A DNA stretch of 53,693 bases, from contig LLCB01000363.1 in NCBI GenBank assembly GCA_001414345.1, positions 1 through 53,693 on the forward strand. The letters run 5' to 3'. Source of the stretch: Hymenoscyphus infarciens. Its lineage: Eukaryota > Ascomycota > Leotiomycetes > Helotiales > Helotiaceae. The stretch's first letter is position 1. Every line of letters starts with the position of its first letter. A program made the position numbers and the translations under genes. Below the pieces are notes generated by a model. It ran no database searches and was not told the origin of the DNA. It saw only the letters and a list, made by a program, of their open reading frames with translations. Positions 1-10,121 of the stretch are shown here, one piece after another.

Positions 1-402
1 AGTATAGAAATAAATAGAATATATATAGTATTAATACTTTCTAGGCTTTAATAGACTAATTAGTCGATACTTTTTAGTCTTTAATAGAGTATTAAGTCGA
101 TACTTTTTAGTCTATAATAGACTAATAAGTCTTAAAGAAGTATAGATATATATATTATATATATATTATTAATACTTTTAGGCTTTAATAGACTAATAAG
201 TCTAAAAGAAGTATAGAAATAAATAGAATATATATAGTATTAATACTTTTTAGACGTTAATAGACTAATAACAGTTCTTAATTTAGCCCTAGCTATCTAA
301 CTATATAATAGTTATATTATAGCTATACTACTATTAGCGGTTATTCTATAGCTCTATTAGTTATATATTTTCTAAGCGTTCGTTATACTATCTCGAACTA
401 CG

Positions 403-449
403 CCGAGTCGTAACGCTCTAACCGAGTCGTAACGCTCTAACCGAGTCAT
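403..449 (+). repeat. 19-bp tandem repeat, about 2.5 copies
   Basis: The unit CCGAGTCGTAACGCTCTAA occurs at 403-421 and 422-440, followed by a partial copy from 441. It keeps several CG dinucleotides and sits directly before the hairpin at 455-499, at the boundary between RIP-mutated and normal DNA. Confidence 0.85.
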
Positions 450-454
450 ATGAC

Positions 455-499
455 CCTTAGGAGGGCCAGTCATACCGGTTATGACTGGCCCTCCTAAGG
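455..499. repeat. Perfect hairpin, 19-bp stem and 7-nt loop
   Basis: Positions 455-473 (CCTTAGGAGGGCCAGTCAT) are the exact reverse complement of 481-499, with loop ACCGGTT at 474-480. A 10-bp palindrome, GTCATATGAC, lies just before it at 445-454. The GC-rich stem stands out against the AT-rich left flank. It could be two transposon termini meeting head to head, or a structural end of an element. No RNA gene is recognised here. Confidence 0.9.
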
Positions 500-530
500 C
501 TCGGGCTCGGTTAAATCGGCATGCCTGTGG

Positions 531-3500
531 TGTCATGTCAAGGGATTTTGGGGGGGTTAGTCGGTGTTAAGAGATAGGCGGAAATTGGTGAGGGTTGCTT
601 TAATTAATGTGTTTTGGTGTGACTTCAGCTTGAGTACATTCACTGCTCAGCTTTGAAGCTTCAGCTGTGGAGCTCTGTGATTGGTTGAGCAGATTCACTA
701 CCAAAGCGTCCGTGCCAGCACTTCTTTCTCTATTTCAATAACATTTTGCATATATATTTCATCTCTGAATATCATGAAAGATTCAGGCCTTTCGTTCCAA
801 GCGATTTAAGTATCAAGGCTCAGAGGTGGCACACGGACTGCAGAAATTCGGGATGCATTCCTTGAAGCACTTACACTTCTACAACTATTTCAACTATTTC
901 AACTTCTCTAGAACAATAAAAATAATATAATCTCTATTTTTTGAGCCTTTGAGCATAAGGGGATCAATTTATCAAGTCTCTGTTCAACATTTGAAGGAGC
1001 AGGGGAGGTGTTCTATCATCATCACACTCATCACTATTCTCTTTTTGTTACCAGAGTCTTGGACAAGCCCAAACACATCTATGAAGCTAAATCAAGTGTT
1101 CATCACTGAGCTGGTAGAGAGTAGCAAATATGGATATTTCACTAGCGTTGAGTTGTTTTATGTGAGTTCCCTTCAGCAGTTCGTTGCAAGTAAGTTTGAT
1201 AAGATGGTATTGATATCACTTTTAGTCCTACATTGCTTGTATCTATTAATTTAATCTTGTCGTCTACCCTACTAATTAAATCAATCTCGATACACTTGTT
1301 GCAAAGACGGAGAGTAAACTACTGATATGGATTCCTATTCTCTTAATTAGTTTACTCTTAACGACTAATGGCATGCCACCCACTTGTAAGTAAGCTTACT
1401 CTATATTCGAAGCACCGTTAAGTAGGAGCAAACCTACCAAGAAAGGCCTCTCGCACCGAATGGCCAACAATTGAAATATCAGGAACATTTCTGCTAGGTG
1501 GTCAGCGGTTGGGGGGAGAAGGGCCTGGTCCACACAATTAAAATGAATATCCTTCGGGTTTGTTGTTGGTGAGTGCTGTTGCTGCAAGCCTTGGTCTCGC
1601 AGCTGTAGCATTGGGTACAGAGGTTGGTCAACCCTAGTTGACCTCATATTAATCTAATCATCAAAATGACGATACACTTCGAAGAGTATCAGCTCGTTTT
1701 GCTAAGAATATTCAAATGCTCTGTTATTTCGTCAACAACGTATAGACTAGACTCACTACCCCGGTGGTATGCTTTTTTTAGCCCAATACTATGATAGAAA
1801 GATCCAATTGACGATGTACAGTATACTGATATCGCAAAAGCACACGGGCGAAAAAGTTTGACTTTCTCGGATTGTATATCTTCCACCAATCGATCTGCCA
1901 AGATACCTTTTGTTCGAAAGCAAGACTAGAGCTCTCCAAGGAACGAAAACCGAATTCTTTTCTCTTGCAGCTAGTAAGCTATCAAGTGATAGTCTTGGTC
2001 TTGTAAAAAGTCTCTGCGAAACTGGGAAGGCTCTTTTGAGCATCGAGAACAGCTCACTCAATGAAAGTTGGACAAAACGAGGGTGAAGATATCAGTCTCC
2101 CCAACCTCCAATAACCATAAAGCCGATTTATCAGAGAACCTTTTGAAGAACGAGACCTAATGAATCGCTTGTCGAAGTGATAAGAATGAGGGGCAAACGA
2201 CACGGGAGTTGCTGATACGCCTCTAGCCATACTACCACCGACGCAGCTTACTCGCAGCTTACTCGCAAAGTCTTAGACAAAAAGTGGGTAGGGATCTTCT
2301 AGGAAAGGAATGATGAGGCCGATGATCGGAGGAGAGTTGGAACAAATAAATCCCAAACTCCTTGAATAATGAAATGAGAATACCGAGAAAAGACTATGAC
2401 GACAACCCAAGAATCACGTTTCCACTTTATTCGATTACTTTACGGGTATTTTTTTCTCTTATAGAAGATACTTTTACGGTGATTAATCAAACTATGTTCC
2501 CTCGTATATCGTTTTCCCTCTGCTGAATTCATCCACTTCTCTAACGACTCTAGAACTTGCTCAACTATGGAGACGTAATAGGCTTTAAACTAGGATATAA
2601 AGAAAGGTACTTGACATCTTTTCTAGATACGAAGTTGTGGGTTGGGGGGCACTATTCTACTCCCGAAGAGCCCCAGAAAAGGAAAAGTAAGAGAAGAACC
2701 TACTCTAACAAAAAGGGCGCTGCGAGGTGGAGTACGATATATCTCTCAGCTGTTTAAAGCCCAAAGTGCATGCAGCTGTATTCCACAATTTTCCGGTTGA
2801 GAAACCATGATTCGCTTAAGCTTCTAATAAACATGCTGTAATCACTTCAACACTGACTAATGCGCTACGGTGGGGTTTTCCTGAAAATCTGGAATATAAA
2901 TGAAAAGACTCATCTCCATCGCCCAAAAGAATTTCTAAGCTATTAGATGGAAATCCAACTCGCTACAGCGAATCTTGAAACCAAGGGGAGAGACATCAGG
3001 GGTTCAGAGATTAAGCGAGAGGTTGCCTGATGGGGACAGGTTAAAAATAACCAAGTTTTATCCTTTATACCCTCTCTAAATTCTTCGTATAAACCTCGTA
3101 TATTTTTCTAAGTTAATTATAAGATTATTTTATACGGGGTGTTTCCTGGAGTTGCAGTACTTAATTGGTGCACCGCATTGTTTAGTAACTAGGTATTGAC
3201 CTAGATGTAGATGCTTTGTATTTCTTGCTGTCCAGTCGGGTTGCACCACGGCGAGTTAGATGAGAACCAAGCGAGGCTACGAGTAGACACGAGCTTGTAT
3301 ATAGAGCCCTGTTTCCAGCTTCAGCTGGCACTTCATCACTGGCTTCTCCAAATACATCTCCTAACACTCACTTCTTCCTACAGCCAGGCAGCCAACTCCT
3401 AAGAACCCAAGAGCAGTCTCAGTTTCCACAATCCCCCAATTGTTCTAGAAGAAGGAAAAGAACGGGGTAAAATACAGATGTTGAGCACCTTTAAGACTTA

Positions 3501-5190
3501 AGCCTGTATTTGTGCCCAGGATGACGAATGTTTTGCCTCAGAGGTCGATTTCAGGAAGGATGGGCTTGCCAAAAATTCCGCCGTCGAACTATTGTTTTAA
3601 TTCTATGAGTGAGGGAATATCGGAAGCCGCGTAGGATGGTCAGAGATGAGTTTTGTTGGTGGGTGTGTTATAATTTGTTTTCAGCGATGGGGAATGCAGA
3701 AGATAGGTACAGCTTTTTGTGTCTTATAAGTCGAGAGTGAACTTTAAACTTTCAGACATCCTATAAACTGCGTCTGCGTGTTTTCAAAAGAAGACGCTCT
3801 AGACAAAAGTCGCAAATTCCGGTTATGGTCTCGGAACTGGTCTCGCGATGGACATTAAAGGTGGCAGTAAATACTTCAGGCTCGTAACTGCCTACCTACT
3901 ATTATGGTTTTGCTTCTGTAGGGCCATTCAGGCAAATTATCCTAAATGCTTAGCACAATTTAAAATTGCCCTACCTTGTTAGAACAATCAACGTCAGTTG
4001 TGCCATACTATCTGGTTGGTGGTTTAGACTCTCCTAGCCTGCTAGTTTTGAATGAATGAGAAGCGATCTCGTCCACCTAAAAGCCGCAAAACCCTCAGAC
4101 GCCGCAGCGGTTATTGGGCGGACTGGAGAGTAATGATTATGATCAACTCTTTAGACTTTGATTTATTCGAAAATATCCCGGTTGGGTGTCTTTGTTGACT
4201 AGCAGGGTGAGGTACTTGCTTTATCCACCAATTATAGCACTGAGTAATCATCTTACCACTTTATAGTTGTTAAATATGAAAACAGTCAGTTCAACTGTTG
4301 CATTAAATTGTTCGCGAGTAGTCGGATTAATTACATTTGATAAATAAGGTCGGGAACGTCATGAAAGTATTGAGAGCCGGCACGTAACATTTATTTAGTT
4401 TAAATGTTCTAGAAAAGTTTAGGAAATTAAAGCATTTTATAACAAGTTTAGAGTATTTTTAGATAGACTTGGTAATTGGCGAATAAAACATACCAGATCC
4501 CGACATGAGGTCTGCGCGGCTACGAATCCTTAGGTATTACCAACGAGCTTTCGGCAGTACACAGTCTACAGGTCTACTCAAAAATTGGGCTGTCTTAATA
4601 AATAATTTCCTGGCTTATTCACTACTCTTTACTTGGCCCCCAACGCTGCTTCCTGGCTTACTCGCATTTGTTTGACTTACAGAATACTTATCATATTTGA
4701 AAATTCCAACCAAGTTGTGATCAGATTTCTTCCTTGTAAACTCCAGCAGTTCAGGTTCGATCTCACAACACCTTCTAAAACGTTCAAGCATGTTGAATGA
4801 ATATATTTTTCTTCCGCCCCTTGCTTAAAATCAATCTAAGAAATAACAAACCCCCCAAATTCCATCTACCATATATTTCCAGCAAAACGGTATTGTCAAA
4901 AATCCAAATCGTCCAAATCGCCCAACTCACCCTTCTCCCCTTCCTTTCCAGTCCTCTCCGTCTAAAAGCCAACCCGGACACCAGACTTCGCTCTTCCAAA
5001 AGGTTTTAGCATAGTCCGTAACAGGGACCTCGGCCGCCTTGCCATTTCCACACTTGGCGGTCATAAGAACATCAGTTTGGCCCCACTCATGAAAGCATCG
5101 AGCCCATTGTTAGAAGATAAACAATGCAATGATGATAGATGAAATGAAGGATTACACTTCTGTTCGAGAAAGATTTTGCAATCACCTGCG
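531..5190. other. Non-repetitive intergenic region, no supported gene
   Basis: About 4.7 kb of near-normal composition. Open frames are short and mostly lack a convincing ATG, codon bias or known motif. Parts resemble promoter or 5' UTR relics: a TATATAT tract at about 750 followed by CAACTATTT repeats near 883-902, and TATATAG near 3299 followed by a pyrimidine-rich stretch ending CTACAG near 3381. A 57-codon ATG frame at 1081-1254 ends in a hydrophobic stretch, but nothing supports its expression. An 11-bp tandem duplication (AGCTTACTCGC) lies at 2244-2265. Decayed gene remnants are possible. Confidence 0.5.
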
Positions 5191-5193
5191 TGT

Positions 5194-5265
5194 TTGAGCC
5201 GTCGGTATAAGCGCGGTTAGAGCCTCGCTAGCAAAAAGAACCAAAGTCCGATTCCTAGCAAAGTC
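5194..5265 (+). repeat. tRNA-like sequence, possible SINE head
   Basis: A box-A-like stretch (TAAGCGCGGTTAG, 5208-5220) is followed 25 bases later by a box-B-like AGTCCGATTCC (5245-5255), which matches the Pol III B-box consensus GGTTCGANTCC at 9 of 11 positions. I cannot fold a clean cloverleaf, so this is probably not a working tRNA. It lies just upstream of the 166-bp repeat body (from 5275). A weaker box-B-like sequence (6196-6206) lies upstream of the second body, which suggests a tRNA-derived short interspersed element. Confidence 0.35.
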
Positions 5266-5274
5266 CAGTCTATA

Positions 5275-5728
5275 GAACTACGGGTAAATCTTGTGGCCTC
5301 TGTTATACTAACCTTCGTTCCTCTAACTTTATAGAGTAATTTAAGCTAAGAGCCTATTTAGCTTATATAAATTATTTAAATATATATATAGACATTTAAT
5401 AAGATACTCTGAATAGTAACCTCGTATAAGTTAGTATATATTATAAATTTTTTCTTAATATAATAAGTAATCGTTTAGCTCGTAGTATATATATCTATAT
5501 ACTTATATAACCTAGTACTATAAAACTAGTAGATAAGAAGAGATATATATAAACTTTTAAAGATTTATATCTCTAAAGGTCTAAATCTTTTTTTAGTAGT
5601 ATATATCCTAGATATATATAAGCTAAACAGGCTCTAATTAACTTAGAGACTTATAACTACGCTCTTTAAAAATAATGATTTCGATTATTCTTAATTATCT
5701 AGATTAGATTATACTATATAGCTAAGAT
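5275..5728 (+). repeat. 166-bp dispersed repeat, copy 1 (split by MITE)
   Basis: Two segments, 5275-5349 (75 bp) and 5638-5728 (91 bp), together match 6239-6404 without gaps. They are separated by the 285-bp MITE plus a 3-bp target duplication. The right segment differs from copy 2 almost only by C-to-T and G-to-A transitions, whereas the left segment is less altered. RIP therefore acted strongly from about 5330 rightwards. Confidence 0.85.
5350..5634. mobile_element. Harbinger-type MITE, 285 bp, TSD TAA
   Basis: The left end begins GAGCCTATTTAGCTTATA. The right end is its inverted copy, reading GAGCCTGTTTAGCTTATA on the minus strand. TAA flanks it on both sides (5347-5349 and 5635-5637). 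Removing the element and one TAA restores a sequence gap-free with the empty copy at 6239-6404. PIF/Harbinger elements and their MITEs make 3-bp TWA duplications, and the ends resemble plant Tourist termini. At 285 bp it is non-autonomous and has no coding capacity. The 3.36-kb element at 46415-49774 shares its termini and subterminal sequence. Confidence 0.85.
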
Positions 5729-6238
5729 TAGACTTAGACATCGATACTTTTATATTAATAAATTATTAATAATCGACTCTTAATATAAATCGATACTCTT
5801 TTACTCTATTATAATTAGCGCAATATATCGTTAGTAAAAAAGAGACGATTATTAATATATATCGGTTTTTCTAAGCTAGTAGCTCTATATAGTAATTAAA
5901 AATCATATAATATAATTTACTCTTTTTAATTCTAAAAGTTTATTTTCTTTTATCTAAATGTTATACTAATATTAAATCTAGATTAATTACTTTAAGCTAA
6001 GTACTTATTTATATTTTAGTATTATATTAATAATAAATATATAACTTTATTTAGCTACTAGTATAGATTTACTATTTGGTTATTTATATAACTCGGTATA
6101 TTAATATATATCTAATATATTATTATTTAATTTCTAATAATCGTTAGTAGCTATCTTAATATTTTATCGATAGTACTAGTGCCTATGTCTATAAAACTCC
6201 GACTCCTAGTCGAGTTAAGTCGTAAGATCACGATTACG
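5729..6238. other. RIP-mutated AT-rich spacer
   Basis: Very AT-rich sequence with few CA or TG dinucleotides, between the two copies of the 166-bp repeat. I see no coding sequence. Composition becomes normal again near 6185, just before the second repeat copy. Confidence 0.6.
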
Positions 6239-6404
6239 GAACTACGGGGAAATCTTATAGCCTCCGTTATACTAACTTTCGTTGCTCTAAATTTGTAGTA
6301 TAATTTAAGCTAAGCAACCTAGAGACTTACAGCCACGCTTTTTGAAAACAATGATTTTGCTTGTCCTCAATTATCTAGGTTAGATTGTGCCATATAGCTA
6401 AGAT
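6239..6404 (+). repeat. 166-bp dispersed repeat, copy 2 (uninterrupted)
   Basis: Gap-free counterpart of copy 1, starting GAACTACGGG and ending AGCTAAGAT. It keeps many CA and TG dinucleotides that are TA in the right half of copy 1, so it is the less RIP-damaged copy. It also preserves the empty site (GCTAA then GCAACCTAGAG) for the MITE. It begins neither TG nor ends CA, so it does not look like a solo LTR. Confidence 0.85.
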
Positions 6405-6713
6405 AGAAAGCTATTTTCTACCGCTTTTACTGTCTACTAGAAGCAACGAAAAAGAGAACAGGATGTGAGGCAAATACACGCCGACCTAAGAATGTCCCTA
6501 AGCCGGAAAGAAAAACGAATTTCTTATGGTTTATAAAAGCAAATGGGTTTGAAAAAAATGATTTTATTGACGAAAAATCAAGTGCAACTAAACACCCCAA
6601 CGCCTCATATCTTCATAACACCTCCCACCATCTGAACTACCAAACCATCTAACCACCAACCATCCTATCTACGCATCTAAAAAAAGCAAACTCCTGGTCC
6701 TTTCTAAACCGAT
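6405..6713. other. 3' flank of the phosphoketolase gene
   Basis: About 310 bases of normal composition between the repeats and the xfp stop codon. The part above about 6560 is probably xfp 3' UTR. Nothing else is seen here. Confidence 0.5.
6563..6568 (-). terminator. Possible polyadenylation signal of xfp
   Basis: AATAAA on the minus strand, about 145 bases downstream of the xfp stop codon. The position fits a fungal 3' UTR. Fungal polyadenylation signals are loose, so this is only a candidate. Confidence 0.4.
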
Positions 6714-9211
6714 TCATGCGCTCTTTGGGTATGGCCAAACCCAGTTTCTAATAAAGTCAGGATCAATTCCATTCTCATATGCTTCGGCCTTCGCCGCAAT
6801 CTGCATATTCAGCAACTTCTCCCTCACAGCACTGCCCTTGTTGCCAATGGTGGTGATGCGATCAATAGCATCCATAGCCAGAGAATATCTATCCGTTTGA
6901 TTGCGAATGGCAAGTTCAAGGGGAGTATCGATATTTCCCTTCTCCTTGTATCCTCTAACATGGATGTTGGTTTGGCCGGGTCGCTTGTAGGTAAGTCTGT
7001 GGATGAGCCATGGGTAGGAGTGGAAGTTGAAGATCACAGGTCTGTTGTCGGTGAATACAGAGATCCATTCTCGGTCTGTCATTCCGTGAGAGTGGTCCTC
7101 GTGGTCGATGAGCTTGAACAGATCAACGACGTTGACGAATCTGATCTTGAGATCTGGGATGAGTTCTCGGAGGAGTGCGGTGGCTGCCAAGGATTCGTGG
7201 GTTGGAACATCACCACAGGATGCCATTACGACATCTGGTTCTTGACCTTGGTCGTTGGAGGCCCAGTCCCAGATTCCGACTCCCTTGGTGCAGTGCTCGA
7301 GAGCCTGGTCCATGGAGAGGTATTGGAGATGGTCTTGTTTGTCGGCTACGATGACGTTGACGTAGTTTGTGCTGCGGAGACAGTGGTCTGTGACTGAGAG
7401 GAGACAGTTTCCATCTGGCGGAAGGTAGATTCTGACGACTTCTGGGCTCTTGTTGGCGACGACATCGAGGAAGCCAGGATCTTGATGGGTGAAACCGTTG
7501 TGATCTTGTCTCCAAACGGTGGCAGTGAGGAGAATGTTGAGAGAGGCGATCTTGACACGCCACTCAACCTCATTACACTTCTCGATCCATTTACAATGTT
7601 GATTGACCATGGAATCGATGATGTGGATGAATGGCTCGTAACTGTTGAGTAAACCGTGTCGTCCGGACAAGATATATCCTTCCAACCAACCCTCGCAGGT
7701 GTGTTCACTGAGCATTTCCATCACTCGACCTTCGAGTGCCAAGTTTCCTCCATCCTCGTCTTCCTCAAAGTACTCTCCCATCCAGACCTTCTTTCCGGCT
7801 TCGTAAATCTTGCCAAGCTTGTTGGATTCTGTCTCATCAGGACCGAAGACACGGAAATTTGTCATGTTCTGAGCGACAATATCTCTCAAGAAACCAGCCA
7901 TGTTGCTCATACTGGGTAGATTTGAGATTCCAGGCTTGATATTTGGGAGGGCGTACTTCCTGAAATCGGGCATATGGAGAGGCTTTCGGAGTTGTCCACC
8001 ATTACCGACTGGGTTGGCACTCATACGAGCAGTGCCAGTTGGTGCAAGTTCCTTGAGTTCAGCAATGAGCTTTCCCTCTTTGTCAAAGACTTCTTCTGGC
8101 TTGTAACTACGCATCCATTGCTCCAACAACTTCAAATGTGCAGCGTTGGACGCAACATTTGGAATTGGGACTTGATGTGAGCGCCAGAAACCTTCGAGGA
8201 GTTTGTCATCAATCTTTCTTGGTCCACTCCAACCCTTGGGACTTCGGAGGACGATCATTGGCCAGCGTGGGCGGAATGCCTTTTTGGATTCACGTGCTTG
8301 CTTTTGGTATCCTCGGATCTTCAAGACACATGCTTCGAGAGTAGCAGCCATTCTGGAAAAAGTGTTAGGTTTTGTTGTGAGGAATTCCGAAAGAGGTAGA
8401 CTTACGCTTGGTGCATACTTTCCATATCACTACCCTCGACAAAGTAAGGTTCCCATCCATATCCAACAAAGAGTGCTTCCAACTCCTTGTGGCTGATTCT
8501 GGCAAGGATTGTCGGGTTGTTGATTTTGTAACCATTGAGATGCAAAACTGGGAGAACAGCTCCGTCGGTAATTGGGTTGAGGAATTTGGTGCTGTGCCAG
8601 CTAGTAGCAAGAGGACCAGTTTCGGCCTCACCATCACCAACCATAGTGAGAGTGATCAAGTTTGGGTGATCGAAAACGGAACCAAAAGCGTGGGAAATCG
8701 AGTAACCGAGCTCACCACCCTCGTGAATAGAACCTGGGGTTTCTGGGGTAGCGTGACTACCAATTCCACCGGGGAAGGAGAACTGCTTGAAGAATGCCTG
8801 CATTCCAGCCTCATCCTCGGATTTGTCTGGGTAGACTTCCGAGTAGACACCTTCCAGATAGGATTGGGAGAGAACTGCTGGTGCTCCATGACCGGGTCCG
8901 GATACGAAAATTGCATCGAGGTCGTATTTCTTGATCAGGCGGTTAAAGTGCATCCAGGTAAAAGCCTGACCTGCATCGGATCCCCAGTGACCCAGTAAAC
9001 GGGCCTTGAGATGATCTTTGGAGAGGGGCTCCTTGAGTAAAGGATTTTCTCGGAGGTAAAGCATGCCTAAACATAGGTACATGCTGGCGCGGAAGTAGGC
9101 ATCGATTTTGCGGATATCTTCAGGGCTCAATGGCTTTTCGGTTGCTGTTGAACGAGCAATGCCGTAAGGCGAGATGCTCTCGATTTTGACGTCTTCTTCA
9201 GCGAAAACCAT
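6714..9211 (-). CDS. xfp: Phosphoketolase (xylulose-5-P / fructose-6-P)
   Basis: Thiamine-diphosphate enzyme that cleaves xylulose-5-phosphate, and in many members fructose-6-phosphate, with inorganic phosphate to acetyl phosphate and an aldose phosphate. It is probably cytosolic, as no targeting signal is seen. Two exons, 8406-9211 and 6714-8352 (minus strand), flank a 53-bp intron (GTAAGT...CAG) that splits an Ala codon. The product is 814 aa, usual for the family. The N-terminal domain has GHWGSDAGQ (74-82), GPGHGAP (105-111), GDGEAETGP (192-200) and LNGYKINN (225-232). The pyrimidine-binding domain has [15 protein letters not shown] (551-565), and the C-terminal domain follows ([12 protein letters not shown] from about 711). 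The ATG at 9211 (A at -3, G at +4) is the only upstream in-frame ATG; the frame stays open further upstream but without one. It is divergent from GUP1. No acetate kinase gene is adjacent. The gene is intact. Confidence 0.96.
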
Positions 9212-10044
9212 GATGGGCGGTGGTTTGAGGGGTTGTCGAGAGCAGGAGGTTGTTTTGGGATCCTCTCGAGGAAGAAGGAGAAGTAAGTGGGCTCCCAATG
9301 AAGGTGAGCAGTGTGCGTGCTATTGGTGAATTTGAGGATCCTTCAAAGATGGATGGTTGAGATGTCTTTATCAATTATGTTGATTGAGAAAAAATTGTTG
9401 CAAAGTGGCAGTGGTTACCTTTTAAGTACTCTGTTGGAGGGCCATAATGAACATAGTCAGTGAATAGAGGGAATAGAGGGGTCAGGAAAGGCAACGCCAA
9501 GTGTTGATAGGCTGGGAAGAGGCGACTTCAACCAGGAGATAAAGTGGTCTGATGGAATGGAATACGCGAAGAGACTTGGAGATATTTCTTGCTCCTGGTG
9601 CAGTAGCGCTCTAGATTGTCGGGAATTCGTAAAGATGGGGTGATGAGATGAACATGCCTCTCGGTGCCATCCGCATTGCCTTGCTTGCCTTGCTTGTCTG
9701 TACAACCAACGTACCAAACTTGATATAACTGATTGGCGATTGTAGGGAACACATAACCCGATTATGCGGGTTCACTGGTGACACGCTTGTTGTGCATATG
9801 CAACCATTTAACTACTACTCCACGATGTTGCACTGGGATTTTACTCGGGAATTCTGCGCGAAGAACTTCTTCTCTTGTGGACTAAGTCCGTCCTAACAAT
9901 ATTGGAATACCGAGGTCAAGCGTCTGGGGGGTGAATCCATGGAGGGGTTGAATCAACATTCAGAGACGCGAGGGACATACGATTGAAAAAGTGGCCTGAT
10001 CATGACGCGTCTGGACTGAACCCTGAAAACCACCACCATACGGA

Positions 10045-10081
10045 GCGTTCGGTATGCCGAATTTCTGACAGCTCCGAACGC
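10045..10081. promoter_or_regulatory. Inverted CCGAACGC motifs and a CGG-N4-CCG site
   Basis: GCGTTCGG at 10045-10052 and its reverse complement CCGAACGC at 10074-10081 flank CGGTATGCCG (10050-10059). The latter is a CGG-N4-CCG inverted repeat, the arrangement bound by many fungal Zn2Cys6 factors. The cluster lies 33-70 bases downstream of the minus-strand TATA-like box. A regulatory role for xfp is inferred from position and symmetry only. Confidence 0.4.
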
Positions 10082-10113
10082 CACTGAGGCTGGGCATGAA
10101 GAGAGGGAAGGGG

Positions 10114-10121
10114 TATTTATA
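10114..10121 (-). promoter_or_regulatory. TATA-like box directed towards xfp
   Basis: TATAAATA on the minus strand, followed downstream by a pyrimidine-rich stretch (CCCCTTCCCTCTC). This is a plausible core promoter, but the xfp start codon is about 900 bases away, so a long or spliced leader would be needed. Confidence 0.35.

Larger units (their letters stand above)
1..530. repeat. AT-rich RIP-mutated repeat block (left edge)
   Basis: AT-rich sequence with almost no CA or TG until about position 440, as expected after RIP. A unit beginning AGTATAGA and running through AGTATTAATACTTT and TTTAATAGACTAAT occurs near 1, 139 (degenerate) and 210, so the first 270 bases are an irregular direct repeat. 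No coding sequence is visible. Normal composition returns at about 520-540. The block probably continues left of the window. Confidence 0.75.

Noticed and set aside
508..525. ATGCCTGTGGTG also found at the zinc-finger side of the 14937 boundary
   Set aside because: A 12-base match is expected by chance in this much sequence, and the surrounding bases do not align.
949..1254. 101-codon plus-strand frame
   Set aside because: Opens with TTG; its first ATG is at 1081. A hydrophobic C-terminus is visible, but there is no motif or support for expression.
1396..1647. 83-codon minus-strand frame with an ATG
   Set aside because: No motif, and composition does not look coding. Several equally long frames overlap in the area.
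3182..3402. Overlapping small ORFs on both strands
   Set aside because: Both strands are open by chance. The plus-strand 63-aa frame has an ATG and some Cys residues but no signal peptide or known motif.
4784..5009. Overlapping 70-aa frames on both strands
   Set aside because: The minus-strand frame lacks an ATG, and no motif or flanking gene signals support either frame.
5194..5265. Functional tRNA gene
   Set aside because: Box A and B resemble Pol III boxes, but acceptor and anticodon stems do not pair convincingly. Kept only as a possible SINE head.
5275..6404. LTR pair of a small retrotransposon
   Set aside because: The 166-bp copies do not start TG or end CA, and I found no primer-binding site or target duplication.
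6897..7397. 166-codon plus-strand open frame
   Set aside because: Lies antisense to conserved phosphoketolase sequence, begins with a non-ATG codon, and has no recognisable domain. It is a shadow of xfp codon bias.
9212..9298. N-terminal extension of phosphoketolase
   Set aside because: The frame is open but starts with TTG. The ATG at 9211 has good context and gives a family-typical length.
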